Below, one piece after another: positions 55,529 through 62,999 of a DNA stretch of 64,000 bases; positions within the stretch are counted from its first letter, which is position 1; every line of letters begins with the position of its first letter. This stretch comes from a virus. The notes under the pieces were generated by a model that was not told where the DNA came from, did not search any database, and worked only from the letters and a program-made list of their open reading frames with translations. A program made the position numbers and the translations under genes. The stretch spans positions 140,879 through 204,878 of the IMG/VR virus record IMGVR_UViG_3300044568_003163; one strand, given 5' to 3'.

Positions 55529-56716
55529 TTATCGTTTACCCCATTTTTGAATAGCTTGATCGTATTCTGGTCCAAATTCGCTATCAATACTTTGTCTCAT
55601 AGCTTTTGCTCCAGCAATAGTTCCACCCGGATGTCCATGTATAGCACCACCTACATTTGCCATATAATCAATACCTACTTTAGAGGTTACCCATTCGGTT
55701 AGTCCTGGTTGAAAACCACAACTTAATGCAGGCATAACATTGTGATCGTTTAGTATTTTAACTGCATCCAATGTTTCTTGCTCATCCCATTTATAATAAC
55801 CGCCAATCATACCTGCATGAATGAAATCTACTCCCATCATACCGGCTAATTTACAAATTACTTTCCAATCAATGTGGAAATCGTGATTTTTATTAGTAAG
55901 AATTTTATCACCAGATTTTTGGAAGTGGATGAACATTGGTAGATCTAATTCTCGAATTGCACGATAAACGCCTAAACCACACCAAAAATTAACATGTACT
56001 GAATTTCCACCTAATTCGTAGATTCGTTTAACTCGATCAATGATGTAAGGATAATCTGCGTGTATAGAAACCGAATAGATTACATTTTTATCTTTAAGAT
56101 AGTCCATAATCAAAGGTACTCTTTCTTCGATAGTACAGAAAGATGGATCGCTAAGGATTTCGTCTTCTTTGATAAAATTAACACCGCCTTCAACTAATTC
56201 TTTTACCATTTCGAGTAAAGTTTGAGCTGATATTCCAGTTTTCGGTTTAACAATTGCACCAAATATAGGTTTATCATAAACTCCAGTAAATTTACGAATA
56301 CCATCAATACCAAACTTAGGACCTAAGAAAATATCTTCTATATGTTTAGGAAATTCAATATTAAGAACTTGACATTTTAATACATTATCGATATCTAATT
56401 GACCACCCATAATATTAACTAAAAGATGAGAAATACCATCAGTTTTAAAGTTAATGTTGATTACTGGAAATCCAATCTTCACAAGACCTTCGTTAGATTG
56501 TAAATCTTCTTCATTTGCAATAACCATACATGAATGATTTTCGAAAAGTTCGTTAGTTTCCCATTGATTTCGAACATTTGGATTTCCTACGCTTTGACCT
56601 ATTGCGAGATTCCAAGAGGCATCTCTTAGAGTTGTTTGAGATTTCAAAAAGTAAGTTACAATAACGTAATCTTCCTTATTAACTTCAGGTCTAAATATGT
56701 TTACTTCGTTTTCCAT
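55529..56716 (-). CDS. RuBisCO-like protein (form IV-type large-chain homologue)
   Basis: 395 residues with the RuBisCO large-chain barrel. GAIVKPKTGISAQ (Lys157/159, equivalent to Lys175/177), GGVNFIKEDEILSD (Lys183-x-Asp185-Glu186, the carbamate Lys and metal ligands), MFIHFQKSGD (His264), FIHAGMIGG (His300), LSCGFQPG (Ser332) and NVGGAIHGHPGGTIAGAKAMR. The loop-6 Lys334 of true RuBisCO is replaced (G-M-I-G-G-Y) and the Asn123 region reads NIMGGQLD, so carboxylation is unlikely. An enolase- or isomerase-type reaction on a sugar-phosphate-like substrate is the expected class for such proteins. It sits between a methyltransferase and a cupin in a glycan operon. Confidence 0.88.
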   Translation of the reverse strand: MENEVNIFRPEVNKEDYVIVTYFLKSQTTLRDASWNLAIGQSVGNPNVRNQWETNELFENHSCMVIANEEDLQSNEGLVKIGFPVININFKTDGISHLLVNIMGGQLDIDNVLKCQVLNIEFPKHIEDIFLGPKFGIDGIRKFTGVYDKPIFGAIVKPKTGISAQTLLEMVKELVEGGVNFIKEDEILSDPSFCTIEERVPLIMDYLKDKNVIYSVSIHADYPYIIDRVKRIYELGGNSVHVNFWCGLGVYRAIRELDLPMFIHFQKSGDKILTNKNHDFHIDWKVICKLAGMMGVDFIHAGMIGGYYKWDEQETLDAVKILNDHNVMPALSCGFQPGLTEWVTSKVGIDYMANVGGAIHGHPGGTIAGAKAMRQSIDSEFGPEYDQAIQKWGKR

Positions 56717-56738
56717 TGTTATTTATTATTTGTTATAT

Positions 56739-56767
56739 GTTATATGACGTATTTGTCGTTAGTTTTC
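56739..56767 (-). promoter_or_regulatory. Possible ECF-type promoter of the RuBisCO-like gene
   Basis: AAAACTA, 13 bases, CATATAACA: same geometry as the five strong sites, with the -10 box ending ACA. About 23 bases upstream of the ATG at 56716. Confidence 0.4.
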
Positions 56768-57060
56768 GAAGGAGTTTTTACTATTACCAACGAACAATCT
56801 TCTAAAAACTCAGGATCTGCGATTTCATATGGGTAGATAATAAATATATCACCGGAAACAAGCTTTTTATCTTGAATTATCATGGTGCCTTCGATTAGAT
56901 AGTTAATTTCTGTAGCTTCTTTATGGTAATGAGTTTCCCATTTTTCACCTTTAACATGCTTTTTATAACAAACTTCGAAATCTCCAGTCTTATATGCAGT
57001 AGGTTCAAAGTTACCAACAAACCATCCAGCTTTCATATCTTCAATCCTAAACAGTTCCAT
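56740..57060 (-). CDS. Cupin-domain protein
   Basis: 106 residues, one small cupin barrel: GEKWETHYHKEATEINYLIEGTMIIQDKKLVSGDIFIIYPYEIADPEFLEDCSLVIVKTPS. H-x-H-x-E-x-x-E and late acidic/Tyr positions give a metal site. Overlaps the nucleotidyltransferase start by 14 bases. Could be a sugar isomerase or a binding protein in the glycan pathway. Confidence 0.8.
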   Translation of the reverse strand: MELFRIEDMKAGWFVGNFEPTAYKTGDFEVCYKKHVKGEKWETHYHKEATEINYLIEGTMIIQDKKLVSGDIFIIYPYEIADPEFLEDCSLVIVKTPSKTNDKYVI

Positions 57061-57733
57061 ATAAATTGAGATATTTATTTAAGTCTTCGGGAGTACCAAT
57101 TGGATGATGTTGATTAAATATGTAGATTCCAACTTGCATATTTTTCTCTAATATGTAGTTATATGAAGGAGCTACATAAAATTCTCCGTTTGTTCGATCA
57201 TTTCTTTTTTGCATTTCTTCGACAGAATCAAAAAAGTATTTTGCCTTTTTCCAATAGTGAAGTCCATTTGTTGCTATATTAGAAATAACTTGCTTTTCTT
57301 TTACTTCGGTTACTAGATTTTCTTCGTTTACCTTAACATATGAATTTTTGTTATGAGTTGAAATAAAACAACCTAAAAGAGCATCATATTTTCTTGCATG
57401 AGACAAAAATAACTCTCGATTCCAATCTTGTATTACTTGATCGCAATTAGTTATTATCAATTCATCTTCCATATCTATGAAATCTTTAACTAGATATGCA
57501 GTAGAAGCAGGACCTTCGGTTATGTAATCTATATCGAATATCTTAACATCATCGTGAGTAAAATTATGAGACTTTTGTTTGATAATTAATATTTGATCGT
57601 CTTTATGATTGAAATTATCGATGACATGCTCAATCATCGGTTTTCCTTTCCATGAGATAATTGGTTTAGGTTCATTATACTCAGATTCGTTGAATCGTGA
57701 ACCTCTACCTGCTGCAGGAATAATTATTTGCAT
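57047..57733 (-). CDS. Sugar-phosphate nucleotidyltransferase
   Basis: 228 residues. IIPAAGRGSRFNESEYNEPKPIISWKGKPMIEHVIDNF is the G-x-G-x-R-x(n)-P-K-P signature; ELIITNCDQVIQDW carries the metal-binding Asp, and NGEFYVAPSYNYIL follows. It activates a sugar phosphate (or similar alcohol phosphate) with an NTP and so starts the local glycan pathway. Confidence 0.88.
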   Translation of the reverse strand: MQIIIPAAGRGSRFNESEYNEPKPIISWKGKPMIEHVIDNFNHKDDQILIIKQKSHNFTHDDVKIFDIDYITEGPASTAYLVKDFIDMEDELIITNCDQVIQDWNRELFLSHARKYDALLGCFISTHNKNSYVKVNEENLVTEVKEKQVISNIATNGLHYWKKAKYFFDSVEEMQKRNDRTNGEFYVAPSYNYILEKNMQVGIYIFNQHHPIGTPEDLNKYLNLYGTV

Positions 57734-57742
57734 TGAATTTTT

Positions 57743-58543
57743 TTATTTTTTTGGTTGAAAGATTTCCACTACCGCATGTGGCCAATTATAGTACGATATA
57801 CTTGCTTCTCTAGGATATTTTTTCATAACTTCTTCTGGATATTTAAGAGTATCGAAGAAAATATCTTCTTTCTCGATTACTAATACGTAATCGACTGGCT
57901 GCCATCCTGATTCTATTCGAGTTTTAGCTCGTTTTAATGCCTGTTCTTTTGTTCGGTATGTTATGTGCTTATGGCAAAAATTTACACTAATACTATTCAT
58001 TGCTTGTGGTGGAATTGTTAAACTATGTCCATTTCCATATACAAATTCTGGCTTCATTCTAAAATATCTATGCTCAGGAAATCCAGGCATCATACAATAT
58101 TCTAGCATAGGCTCAATCAAACCACCATTATTAGTAGTATTAGTCCAAGTTTCTCGTTGTGAAATGTGTGGAAAAAAATGAAGATTTCTAATCGTAACCG
58201 AATCAACATCAAAGTGATCGATACTTTCTAACATAGATAATGGATTACTTTCAGGGAATTCATCAGGATGAAGTACGGCTACCCATTTTTTATTAGGTGA
58301 TATTTCTTTTGCTTTCTCTAAAAGAAATCCTCTAATTGAATCGTTTGATATTCCATGTACTACGTTTTCGTCTCTTTCATAATATTTTACTTCTGGAAAT
58401 CTAGAACATATTTCTCTACCAATCTCATCATCACTACCATCTAATACTAATATTGGATCGAAATATTTAGAGACTACATTTAAGTATTCTTCGAGAATAT
58501 CATTCTCGTCTCTCATTATTAAAATTCCTACTTGTTTATCCAT
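57743..58543 (-). CDS. Glycosyltransferase family 2-like protein
   Basis: 266 residues: VGILIMRDENDILEEYLNVVSKYFDPILVLDGSDDEI, WVAVLHPDEFPES (acidic metal site), RNLHFFPHISQRETW, HKHITYRTKEQALKRAKTRI. Typical of GT2-like proteins with a D-E-F metal motif. Overlaps the upstream gene by one base. Confidence 0.78.
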   Translation of the reverse strand: MDKQVGILIMRDENDILEEYLNVVSKYFDPILVLDGSDDEIGREICSRFPEVKYYERDENVVHGISNDSIRGFLLEKAKEISPNKKWVAVLHPDEFPESNPLSMLESIDHFDVDSVTIRNLHFFPHISQRETWTNTTNNGGLIEPMLEYCMMPGFPEHRYFRMKPEFVYGNGHSLTIPPQAMNSISVNFCHKHITYRTKEQALKRAKTRIESGWQPVDYVLVIEKEDIFFDTLKYPEEVMKKYPREASISYYNWPHAVVEIFQPKK

Positions 58544-59082
58544 TATCGTAAAGTGTTATATGTTGAAAGTACTTTATTTATACGTAATGGTGAAGTTTTA
58601 GAAGCACATTCATATGCAAAAATACCATCAGCTGCATATATTCCTAACTCCCATCTAGTAGTCTCAATCAAAGAGTGAGAAACCACGAAATTATGACTAT
58701 CTGTGTGATTAACCCCTATAGAATCGGCATTCAATCTTAGTGTGCCATTAGGCCATTCTTGCGGAAAAGTTAAAAAATCGAATTTTACATTTTTTATGCT
58801 TTCGTATAAATCTTTATGTAAAATTGTATCGTCGTCATTAAAATAAACAAAGCCTTTTTCTATTTTATCGATACCAAAATTTCGTTGACCGTTTCCTGAG
58901 AAGCTAGCTGGATCTTTATGTGCATATGGCTCACAATTTTCCGGAATCAAATCAGATGATGGTAATTCTTCGGCGTCAAAAACTACGATCCATCTATAAT
59001 TTTCTCTAGGAATGTTTATGCTTTTAGCTATTATGTGTAGATTTTCTGGTCTACTACAAGGGGTTATGATATTCAAAAACAT
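58543..59082 (-). CDS. Glycosyltransferase-like protein
   Basis: 179 residues: FLNIITPCSRPENLHIIAKSINI, YRWIVVFDAEELPS, NGQRNFGIDKIEKGFVYFNDDDTILH (DDD metal site) and YAADGIFAYECASK. A compact GT-A enzyme of the glycan operon. One-base overlap with the exonuclease gene. Confidence 0.75.
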   Translation of the reverse strand: MFLNIITPCSRPENLHIIAKSINIPRENYRWIVVFDAEELPSSDLIPENCEPYAHKDPASFSGNGQRNFGIDKIEKGFVYFNDDDTILHKDLYESIKNVKFDFLTFPQEWPNGTLRLNADSIGVNHTDSHNFVVSHSLIETTRWELGIYAADGIFAYECASKTSPLRINKVLSTYNTLR

Positions 59083-59810
59083 TATATTTGGTCTTTTATT
59101 GTTGCGTGATATTGTACTACTTTGTCATGAAACATCTCAAAGTATTTTTTAATTTCTGATCGATTCATTTCAAACATTTGAACTTCTCCAGTTTCACAAG
59201 AAATCCAAATTTCACAAGTATCAGGAAATATTCCATGTCTCTCTTTAAGAGCTACTGAATAACCTGCAGTTTGCATTTTGTAATTATTAATCCATTCTTC
59301 GAGTTTAGGTTTTTTACTTGATTTAAAATCAATTACTCTAGGAGTTTTTGGCTTACCCCAAATAGATAAATCCATTCTACCAGCATAACCTCCACCTTTC
59401 AACGACCAAAGAGGAATTTCCTGAAACATAACAGATTCTATACGTTCATAAAATTCAGAATTATTATGGAATTGTAAGAATAAATTTTTACCACACTCAA
59501 TTTCTTCAGGTGTCAAATGTTGACATTCTTGTCTAGCTTTAATAAATGCTTGTTGAAGAGGGTTTTCTTCTGGATATACAAATCTAGAATTGAGGTAATG
59601 CTCATGTAAACAATGCATATAAGTTCCTCGATTTGCCGAAAATTTAGAAATTCTATCAGCTTCAGCTTGACCTACTCGAGTAACCCAATTATCCAATCCA
59701 GTTTTATCTCCTGTTGCCGATAAAATTGTTGTTACTGAAGGCAAATATAATTTAGTGCTTTCATCTACTACATAATATCTACCTCCGGTTTTACCTGTTA
59801 TAGTTTTCAA
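59082..59810 (-). CDS. PD-(D/E)XK exonuclease-like protein (RecB/Cas4-type)
   Basis: 242 residues. RGTYMHCLHEHYL (His70), GGGYAGRMDLSIWGKPKTPRVIDFKSSKK (Asp147, Asp161-x-Lys163) and KMQTAGYSVAL (Q-x-x-x-Y) are the RecB-family nuclease motifs. Such phage nucleases act in DNA recombination, repair or host DNA breakdown. It is encoded between glycan genes and small head-related genes. Confidence 0.88.
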   Translation of the reverse strand: MKTITGKTGGRYYVVDESTKLYLPSVTTILSATGDKTGLDNWVTRVGQAEADRISKFSANRGTYMHCLHEHYLNSRFVYPEENPLQQAFIKARQECQHLTPEEIECGKNLFLQFHNNSEFYERIESVMFQEIPLWSLKGGGYAGRMDLSIWGKPKTPRVIDFKSSKKPKLEEWINNYKMQTAGYSVALKERHGIFPDTCEIWISCETGEVQMFEMNRSEIKKYFEMFHDKVVQYHATIKDQI

Positions 59811-60292
59811 GAAAATAGAGAGATTATAAAGTTAATAATCGAATCTCCTGCAATTTTAATACAAATCTTATTAAGTAGAAATAAAGATCCTGCAACTAAA
59901 CTACATCTAAATAACCAACTAATAAATTTCCATAACGAAATAGATTCTGATGAAGGAGAAAGAATTACTAAATAAGCAGGTTGACCCTCTAATCGAGTTA
60001 CATCCGGATAAACTAATTCATTTAAACGTAGAGACATCAAAACCTCATCTAATTCTCTCAATTGTTCTAACATCCAAGGCCATGCTTGGTCTTGATATTC
60101 TAAAGGCCAAAGCTCTTCAGGGATATTGATTACCGTATAGATTCTACCTATTTTATCGACTCTCAATTCATACTTAAACGACTTGAATTTCTCGATAGTT
60201 TCAGATTCTTTTAATGCTTCTCTAATAACGAACCATATTCGGATATCGTCATAAAGTTCTTTAGGCCATTGCCAAATATTATACCATTTCAT
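59807..60292 (-). CDS. Membrane-tethered hypothetical protein, 161 aa
   Basis: Start at 60292 preferred: a longer frame from 60448 would overlap the tagged coiled-coil gene by 149 bases. MKWYNIWQWPKELYDDIRIWFVIREAL then an alpha/beta region, and a C-terminal hydrophobic pair (FISWLFRCSLVAGSLFLLNKI, DSIINFIISLF). Unknown role. Confidence 0.6.
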   Translation of the reverse strand: MKWYNIWQWPKELYDDIRIWFVIREALKESETIEKFKSFKYELRVDKIGRIYTVINIPEELWPLEYQDQAWPWMLEQLRELDEVLMSLRLNELVYPDVTRLEGQPAYLVILSPSSESISLWKFISWLFRCSLVAGSLFLLNKICIKIAGDSIINFIISLFS

Positions 60293-60299
60293 ATTGTGA

Positions 60300-60599
60300 C
60301 TATATTTCAAAATCTTCGATATCTTCGTCTCCGAGGGCTTTCGTGAAGATTGATTCTTTTTGTTTAACAATTTTATTTTGTGCGATAATTGCCTGCTTAA
60401 GCTCTTCTCTTGTAGTCGGATTTTCTTTTGCTGTTTTGACAAATTCATTTTGTAGTTGTTGTAATTTTAACTGAGCATCATGATAATCTTCAGTAGCTTT
60501 TTGTAATTTCTTAGAAGCTTTCCCAGATGCTTCATCTACTTTTTTAAGTTCGAATTCTTTGCTGAATTTTTTAAATGTAGGTAGTGAATCTTTTTTCAT
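60300..60599 (-). CDS. Tagged coiled-coil protein outside the main cluster
   Basis: 99 residues. MKKDSLPTFKKFSKEF...VDEA is a diverged head tag (LPTFKKF matches the internal tag KVPTFKKF of the ParB-like protein). The rest is a long charged coiled coil (SKKLQKATEDYHDAQLKLQQLQNEFVKTAKEN). Size and build resemble small prohead-core proteins such as T4 gp67/gp68; role inferred. GCATATAATA lies 47 bases upstream. Confidence 0.65.
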   Translation of the reverse strand: MKKDSLPTFKKFSKEFELKKVDEASGKASKKLQKATEDYHDAQLKLQQLQNEFVKTAKENPTTREELKQAIIAQNKIVKQKESIFTKALGDEDIEDFEI

Positions 60600-60645
60600 T
60601 ATGGGTTGATTTTCTTTTATATATCCGTTACACTATTCTATAATC

Positions 60646-60655
60646 TATTATATGC
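60646..60655 (-). promoter_or_regulatory. -10-like GCATATAATA
   Basis: Same -10 decamer as at 51240 and 52404, 47 bases before the tagged gene start at 60599; no clear GAAACT box. Confidence 0.45.
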
Positions 60656-60663
60656 AAGAAACG

Positions 60664-60699
60664 CAAAAAGGACTCAATCAACTTAATGAAAGAGTCCTT
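60664..60699 (-). terminator. Rho-independent terminator of the sigma-factor gene
   Basis: Stem AAGGACTC/GAGTCCTT, followed by TTTTTGCG on the minus strand, 20 bases after the sigma gene stop. Confidence 0.8.
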
Positions 60700-60719
60700 A
60701 ATACATCTAATTAAAAATA

Positions 60720-61322
60720 TTACATTTCGTATTGTTCTTTAAGAATACGTTTTCCACGAGAAATACGATTCTTAACAGTATGAAGTGGTATTTCAAGTTT
60801 TTCTGCAATTTCTTCATATTTCAAATCATTGAAGATTTTTTCTTCGATTACAACTCGATAATCTTCAGGCAATGTACTGAATAAAGTTCGTAAACGAGTT
60901 AAATTATCTTCATGTTCTCGTTTGTCTTCGATTGCAACTAAATCATCAACGTAACTATCGATTGAATCGAATTCGATTTTAGAAAGTAAGTTTTTGTTTT
61001 CTGAGTTTTCGACATCAGTCATAAAAGTTACTTTTCTCTTTTTACGATTTCGCAATTCCATACAAGAATGAGTGTATGCAATTCGATAGATCCATGTTGA
61101 AATATGCCATTTTGGATCGTATGTGTCGATTTTATTGTAAGCAACGGTCATTACTTCAGACACAAGGTTTTCTACGTCATCAGTATTTTTTACGATGCTG
61201 TAGATGTAATTGTAAAGTCCTGGTCGAATCCTATCGTACAATTCTTTGAATGATTTCTCGGAACGAGTGGTTTTGAATTTGAATCCTAAGTCTTTTAATG
61301 AATCTGCTTTTACTTTCGCCAT
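60720..61322 (-). CDS. ECF-type sigma-70 family factor
   Basis: 200 residues. Region 2: FKELYDRIRPGLYNYIYSIVKNTDDVENLVSEVMTVAYNKIDTYDPKWHISTWIYRIAYTHSCMELRNRKKR. Region 4: FSTLPEDYRVVIEEKIFNDLKYEEIAEKLEIPLHTVKNRISRGKRILKE with the helix-turn-helix. No region 1 or 3, as in ECF factors. It directs host RNA polymerase to its own promoter class, and the GAAACT/CATATAATA sites found here are the natural candidates. It is itself expressed from a host-type TATATTTG promoter (module 8) and closed by its own terminator. Confidence 0.93.
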   Translation of the reverse strand: MAKVKADSLKDLGFKFKTTRSEKSFKELYDRIRPGLYNYIYSIVKNTDDVENLVSEVMTVAYNKIDTYDPKWHISTWIYRIAYTHSCMELRNRKKRKVTFMTDVENSENKNLLSKIEFDSIDSYVDDLVAIEDKREHEDNLTRLRTLFSTLPEDYRVVIEEKIFNDLKYEEIAEKLEIPLHTVKNRISRGKRILKEQYEM

Positions 61323-61354
61323 GTTTATCTTTATTTTTGTTTTTATTTATAGTA

Positions 61355-61411
61355 CAAATATAATAAAAGTTTCTTTGAAATGAAACTTTATTAGTGATTA
61401 GTTATTAACAA
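61355..61411 (-). promoter_or_regulatory. Operator-type promoter module 8 (sigma gene)
   Basis: TTGTTAATAAC box (61401-61411) and -7 TATATTTG (61355-61362), 39-base spacing, 33 bases before the sigma ATG. Confidence 0.75.
61363..61389 (-). terminator. Terminator hairpin inside module 8
   Basis: Stem AAAGTTTC/GAAACTTT with an 8-base loop; TTATTATA follows. Probably ends the kinase transcript just before the sigma promoter. Confidence 0.6.
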
Positions 61412-61813
61412 CTATCTTAGCTTGGTTACAAATCGACCTTCCATTCTTTCTAATGCTTCTTCTGGTACATTGTGAACATTGACACCTCCATGACGGTTTT
61501 CTACAATGATAGAGAATACCAAATATCCATACTTTTCTGCTAATTCATAGTAAGGTTGCATTTCCCATTCCTGAGTAAATGTGTTTGAAACTACTACGGT
61601 ATGTTCGTACTTCATAAGGAATTCGACATCGGATTGGCACCATGCATGGGCTTCTTTAATCAAAGAAAAATCAAATTTGTAGTTTCCTTTTGTATCAATA
61701 AAGTACATATCAGCTTCTTTATGGCAATAATCTTTATCACCAATTAATTGTTTAGCTAATGTAGATTTACCAGATCCTGGCAATCCTCGTAATAAGAATA
61801 AATGTTTTTTCAT
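61412..61813 (-). CDS. P-loop kinase/ATPase (polynucleotide-kinase-like)
   Basis: 133 residues. Walker A GLPGSGKSTLAKQL (10-23); DKDYCHKEADMYF (Asp of the acceptor site); HTVVVSNTFTQEWEMQPYYELAEKYGY; lid NRHGGVNVHNVPEEALERM. This is the AAA_33/N4BP2-like kinase pattern found in RNA or polynucleotide 5'-kinases. Could belong to a tRNA-repair set with the ligase-like and Thg1-like proteins. Confidence 0.82.
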   Translation of the reverse strand: MKKHLFLLRGLPGSGKSTLAKQLIGDKDYCHKEADMYFIDTKGNYKFDFSLIKEAHAWCQSDVEFLMKYEHTVVVSNTFTQEWEMQPYYELAEKYGYLVFSIIVENRHGGVNVHNVPEEALERMEGRFVTKLR

Positions 61814-62139
61814 TATGCGAATAAGTTAAAGAATAAATAGGCAAAACCCCATATTACTAAATAATTAACAATCTTCAGTGCAATTTGTTGCCATGCACTA
61901 TAATCGCCTTCCTTAGTTTTTTGTGGCAATCTAGAAACTAAAATACCTACACATACAGCTAAACCGAATGTTTGTAAGAATGATAACTCTTTGATAAATG
62001 GTACATTGTACAATCTAGACACATCACATAAGATATAAGCCTCTAAAGCTCCAATTGCAAAGATAGTTGTAAGGATAACAAATATTCCACCAACTAATGC
62101 TAATAATGCGGTTCCTAATTCTGATTCTGATTTTGACAT
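61813..62139 (-). CDS. Membrane protein with three TM segments
   Basis: 108 residues from the ATG at 62139; a frame extension to 62220 reads through the promoter and is rejected. TMs: LLALVGGIFVILTTIFAIGAL, LSFLQTFGLAVCVGILVSRL, IVNYLVIWGFAYLFFNLF. No family recognised. Driven by module 9. Confidence 0.6.
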   Translation of the reverse strand: MSKSESELGTALLALVGGIFVILTTIFAIGALEAYILCDVSRLYNVPFIKELSFLQTFGLAVCVGILVSRLPQKTKEGDYSAWQQIALKIVNYLVIWGFAYLFFNLFA

Positions 62140-62163
62140 TTTATTAAGTTTTAAATTATAAGA

Positions 62164-62222
62164 CAAATATAACAAATTTAAGTGATAATTAAAAATTTTA
62201 GAGACTGAAGTTATTAACAATT
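62164..62222 (-). promoter_or_regulatory. Operator-type promoter module 9
   Basis: TTGTTAATAACTTC box (62207-62222) and -7 TATATTTG (62164-62171) at 39 bases; drives the 62139 gene and the P-loop kinase. Confidence 0.75.
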
Positions 62223-62229
62223 TTTTGAA

Positions 62230-62265
62230 GGCAACAAAAACCAGGAGTAGCGAATTCCTGGTTTT
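62230..62265 (-). terminator. Strong terminator
   Basis: Ten-base stem AAAACCAGGA/TCCTGGTTTT with TTGTTGCC after it on the minus strand; ends the 62330 gene. Confidence 0.8.
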
Positions 62266-62283
62266 CTTTATAGCCGTAACTAT

Positions 62284-62323
62284 ACCGGTCCTAAAATGGA
62301 GACCTCTAAGAAGTCTCGCCGGT
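62284..62323 (-). other. Nested hairpin between stop codon and terminator
   Basis: Outer arms ACCGG (62284-62288) and CCGGT (62319-62323), inner arms GAGAC (62299-62303) and GTCTC (62313-62317), placed between the stop at 62330 and the terminator. It is GC-richer than its surroundings; could be a 3' UTR structure or the 3' part of a small RNA. Confidence 0.4.
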
Positions 62324-62329
62324 TAATCT

Positions 62330-62995
62330 TTATTCAGTGATAAATTCTTCGAATTCTCCTGCTTTGTATTTTTCATTAAGAGCTTTCCACATTTGGTAGT
62401 TATTCTCAATGATAGTTTTCTTTCTCGATCTTTCTGTTTCTTGTGCAATAAGGATATTTGCCTTTCTAATTTCCGAAGCTCTTTTTACCATATCGTCGAA
62501 TAGAGGATTAGATTTTAATTGAGATTCTATTTCATCTGATTCCATAATTACGGTATTAGATATTTGAACTTGATGTTTCGACCAAGCATGCTCAGTATTA
62601 AGTTCATCAATCGCTAATGTCATAAAAATTCTTTCAACGATTTGAAATTTATAAAGTTTCTCATATGCCGGATCCGGACATTCTATATCATCAATCCAAT
62701 TCATCATAGAATCTTCATCTTGTAAAAATTGTTCAATTAATTCTTCTGGTGTAGATTTATATTCTTCGAATTTAATGTTTAATGGAATCTTATTGAAAGT
62801 TCTAGCAGATTGGTAAGGAGTTACTAATTGATAAGATTTTTCAATAGGACAAGTAAATACATCATCTTCGATTTTATATTTCTTAACTATTCGTTGTTCT
62901 TTCTCGGCAAAATCCCATACTCCTTTCGGAAACATGTTACGAGTAATGTTAATTCCATCTAAGATGTTTTGTGTTTTTTCTATGGTATCAATCAT
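62330..62995 (-). CDS. Hypothetical protein, 221 aa
   Basis: Mostly helical, acidic (STPEELIEQFLQDEDSMMNWIDDIECPDPAYEKLYKFQIVERIFMTLAIDELN...), ending in a charged helix. Five bases from the phosphoesterase-like gene upstream. Unrecognised; a virion assembly protein is possible. Confidence 0.6.
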   Translation of the reverse strand: MIDTIEKTQNILDGINITRNMFPKGVWDFAEKEQRIVKKYKIEDDVFTCPIEKSYQLVTPYQSARTFNKIPLNIKFEEYKSTPEELIEQFLQDEDSMMNWIDDIECPDPAYEKLYKFQIVERIFMTLAIDELNTEHAWSKHQVQISNTVIMESDEIESQLKSNPLFDDMVKRASEIRKANILIAQETERSRKKTIIENNYQMWKALNEKYKAGEFEEFITE

Positions 62996-62999
62996 AAAT

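Noticed and set aside
55529-56716. Functional carbon-fixing RuBisCO
   Set aside because: The loop-6 Lys and the Asn123-type residue needed for carboxylation are replaced, and no phosphoribulokinase is seen in the window.
61813-62220. Longer version of the three-TM membrane protein starting at 62220
   Set aside because: The extra 27 codons read through the -7 box and operator of promoter module 9; the ATG at 62139 is the sensible start.
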